From the NCBI RefSeq assembly GCF_000423585.1, contig NZ_AUIG01000032.1, positions 1 through 41,947 on the forward strand: 41,947 nt of DNA, given 5' to 3'. The notes under the pieces are model-generated. The model made no database searches, was not told the origin of the DNA, and saw only the letters and a program-made list of their open reading frames with translations. This stretch comes from Salinimicrobium xinjiangense DSM 19287. Its GTDB lineage: Bacteria > Bacteroidota > Bacteroidia > Flavobacteriales > Flavobacteriaceae. Position numbers and translations under genes: made by a program. Numbering within the stretch: position 1 is the stretch's first letter; every line of letters begins with the position of its first letter. Of this stretch, positions 40,752 through 41,947 are shown in pieces.

Positions 40752-41444
40752 ATGAGAATAGAGCAGTTATCCCTTAAGACCTCGGACATAAAAGGTGCAG
40801 GGAAATTCTATGGAGATCTTCTAAATCTACCTGTTATCAACGGTACCCGAAGTAAGATCTCCTTTCAGGTTGGATCGAGTATCCTCAGTTTTTCCAAAGC
40901 TTCACATAAATGTTTTTATCACTTCGCCTTTAACATTGCACCCCATCTTTTTGACGATTCCTTTAAATGGATAAGGAATAGAGCCCGGATATTACCTTTT
41001 TCGGCCAGCTCTCCTATCGCCGATTATCCCGGATGGCATGCTAAAGCATTTTATTTTTATGATCATGAAGAGAATATAGCCGAATGCATCGCGCGTTTTG
41101 ATCTTCCTAATCCTCCCCCTGCAGTCCCTAAAATTATCCCTTCATTTATTTCAATAAGTGAAATTGGAATTGTGGTAAAGGAAGTAGAACTGGTACTTCA
41201 TCAAATCAACCAGGTATATGAAATACCCTTATTTAAAAAAGGACCGCAACTGCCCGATTTCACTCCAATGGGAGATGATGAAGGTTTGCTCCTCATAACA
41301 CAAAATTCCAGGGGATGGTGGCCCACCCAGCGACCTGCAGAGCAACATGATGCAGAAGTATGGTTTACCCAGAATAAAAAGGTCAGAAATCTAAAAGTGG
41401 AATCTGGTAAAATTCTGATACCAAAAAATAATACTTTTATTTAG
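40752..41444 (+). CDS. VOC (glyoxalase/dioxygenase superfamily) protein
   Basis: The 230-residue protein has two vicinal-oxygen-chelate modules. The first (1-115) begins IEQLSLKTSDIKGAGKFYGDLLNLPVI and ends KAFYFYDHEENIAECIARFD, with a possible metal Glu. The second (about 130-205) begins ISISEIGIVVKEVELVLHQINQVYEIP and contains GDDEGLLLITQNSRGWWPT. This arrangement is frequent in Bacteroidota and its reaction is unknown. It is the last gene of the promoter D unit. The 400 bases after it hold only repeats and the left end of an IS element. Confidence 0.84.
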   Translation: MRIEQLSLKTSDIKGAGKFYGDLLNLPVINGTRSKISFQVGSSILSFSKASHKCFYHFAFNIAPHLFDDSFKWIRNRARILPFSASSPIADYPGWHAKAFYFYDHEENIAECIARFDLPNPPPAVPKIIPSFISISEIGIVVKEVELVLHQINQVYEIPLFKKGPQLPDFTPMGDDEGLLLITQNSRGWWPTQRPAEQHDAEVWFTQNKKVRNLKVESGKILIPKNNTFI

Positions 41445-41618
41445 TCCCTCTTAGTTCCTGTCCCTATGTTCTATTTTTAATTAGCTAAAATAGTGGCCTT
41501 TAATCTCATATTAACCCAAACTATAAGAAAGACCCTTTTTAAATTTTACGGAGAAACCACGGAGAAAATTAAGTTTTATTAAACAAAAAAACTGATAATC
41601 AATAGATTAACAGGGTTT

Positions 41619-41646
41619 AAAGTACTCGGAGCGGGTCCCGATAGCT
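41619..41646. repeat. Left half of a REP-like palindrome, probable IS110 target
   Basis: AGTACTCGGAGCGGGTCCCGATAGCT stops being palindromic at 41646. A full palindrome would continue ATCGGGA. The break is exactly where the mobile element is proposed to begin, with CT (41645-41646) as the shared core. The preceding 41445-41618 holds A/T-rich sequence and two near-repeats (ACGGAGAAA, CACGGAGAAAA), with no gene. Confidence 0.55.
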
Positions 41647-41693
41647 ACCTTAGGTTTGTATTGATACTTTTTTAATTAAAAGTAGTATAATTG

Positions 41694-41824
41694 AAAACCT
41701 GTCAGCGATCCAGCGATAGCCTTAGAAACGCACTATCCCGATATTTGGAACTGACAGGTTTTAATGAACCAAGACCTGTATAAGATATCAGCCCTGACCT
41801 GTTAAGGTTTTTAGGTAAAGGTTC
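41694..41824 (+). ncRNA. Candidate bridge RNA of the IS110 element
   Basis: Two hairpins stand in the leader. The first has perfect 12-bp arms, AAAACCTGTCAG (41694-41705) and CTGACAGGTTTT (41751-41762). Its loop contains CGATAGC (41714-41720), identical to the left flank CGATAGC at 41639-41645, and TCCCGAT (41736-41742), the complement of ATCGGGA expected on the right of the palindrome. The second, closed by GAACC/GGTTC (41766-41770, 41820-41824), contains TAAGGT (41803-41808), the complement of ACCTTA at the proposed element start (41647-41652). These are the positions that target and donor guides would occupy. Exact RNA ends are unknown. Confidence 0.6.
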
Positions 41825-41848
41825 TTCTTTTTTAACTCAATCTAAACT

Positions 41849-41947
41849 ATGAAATTTAAATCATTTATCGGAGTCGATGTTAGCAAATTATCCCTGGATA
41901 TTTGTTCTATCACAGAAGACGGCGAAATTAAAAATTTTAAAATTGAC
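41849..41947 (+). CDS. IS110-family transposase, N-terminal fragment (cut by window edge)
   Basis: ATG 41849 opens a frame of 33 codons, MKFKSFIGVDVSKLSLDICS..., running off the right edge. The IGVDVSKLSLDI motif is the start of the DEDD RuvC-like domain, with the first catalytic Asp. The remaining acidic residues and the C-terminal serine domain are outside the window. Confidence 0.85.
   Translation, partial: MKFKSFIGVDVSKLSLDICSITEDGEIKNFKID

Larger units (their letters stand above)
41645..41947 (+). mobile_element. IS110-family insertion sequence, left part
   Basis: A non-coding leader of about 200 bases precedes a DEDD transposase that starts at 41849 and leaves the window. IS110 elements have no terminal inverted repeats and recombine through a 2-bp core, for which CT at 41645-41646 is a candidate. 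Family assignment rests on the transposase N terminus; the left end on the interrupted palindrome. Confidence 0.75.

Overview
The window is a chromosomal segment of a Flavobacteriia-type Bacteroidota, probably a marine Flavobacteriaceae of the Gramella/Salegentibacter kind; the genus is a guess from protein flavour. Supporting signs are -7 boxes of the TAnnTTTG type, almost no Shine-Dalgarno sequences, 2TM-domain and TonB-C-terminal-domain proteins, Bacteroidota-style lipoproteins and A/T-rich intergenic DNA with palindromic repeats. No rRNA, tRNA or CRISPR array was seen.

Positions 1-25500 are mostly housekeeping. The left edge is the 5' part of a group IIC intron inserted exactly behind the ppa terminator. 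Then follow ppa, the pyruvate dehydrogenase E1 beta gene, etfB-etfA, a bifunctional nuclease with a nucleoside transporter, thyA, three TonB-CTD-like secreted proteins, egtD with a DUF427 gene, asnA, a class V aminotransferase, a 2TM-folA-fructosamine kinase operon, a stress flavin protein, fabD, an amidohydrolase with a DegT aminotransferase, waaA, two small acidic lipoproteins, a GDPD lipoprotein, and a five-PAS histidine kinase with a stand-alone receiver. The highlight is upstream of asnA: two consecutive Asn-rich leader peptides, each followed by an intrinsic terminator and a competing antiterminator. This is a textbook ribosome-mediated attenuator, built twice.

Positions 25500-30600 are a scarred zone: a micro-ORF, a membrane protein without its 5' end, an hsdM relic and a broken S41 protease-CBM48 gene, mixed with intact genes.

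Positions 26860-41444 look like one regulon. A 1398-residue AAA/TPR/GAF histidine kinase and a NarL-type response regulator are encoded in the middle. Four promoters around them (before 26994, 30863, 36881 and 38818) share one layout: TACC-N8-GGTA dyads, then ATCC-like-N9-GGTA, then a CAnnTTTG -7 box, all at fixed distances. TACC-N8-GGTA has exactly the 16-bp geometry of a NarL 7-2-7 site. The genes behind these promoters encode a coiled-coil exported protein, cupins, a SpoIIAA-like protein, an NmrA-type oxidoreductase, two TTHB210-like lipoproteins, a cytochrome c lipoprotein and a VOC protein. A stress or redox response is a reasonable guess, but the signal is unknown.

The right edge is the left end of an IS110-family element. 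Its non-coding leader folds into two stem-loops that resemble a bridge RNA. Short segments of these match the palindrome into which the element appears inserted, and the start of the element itself.
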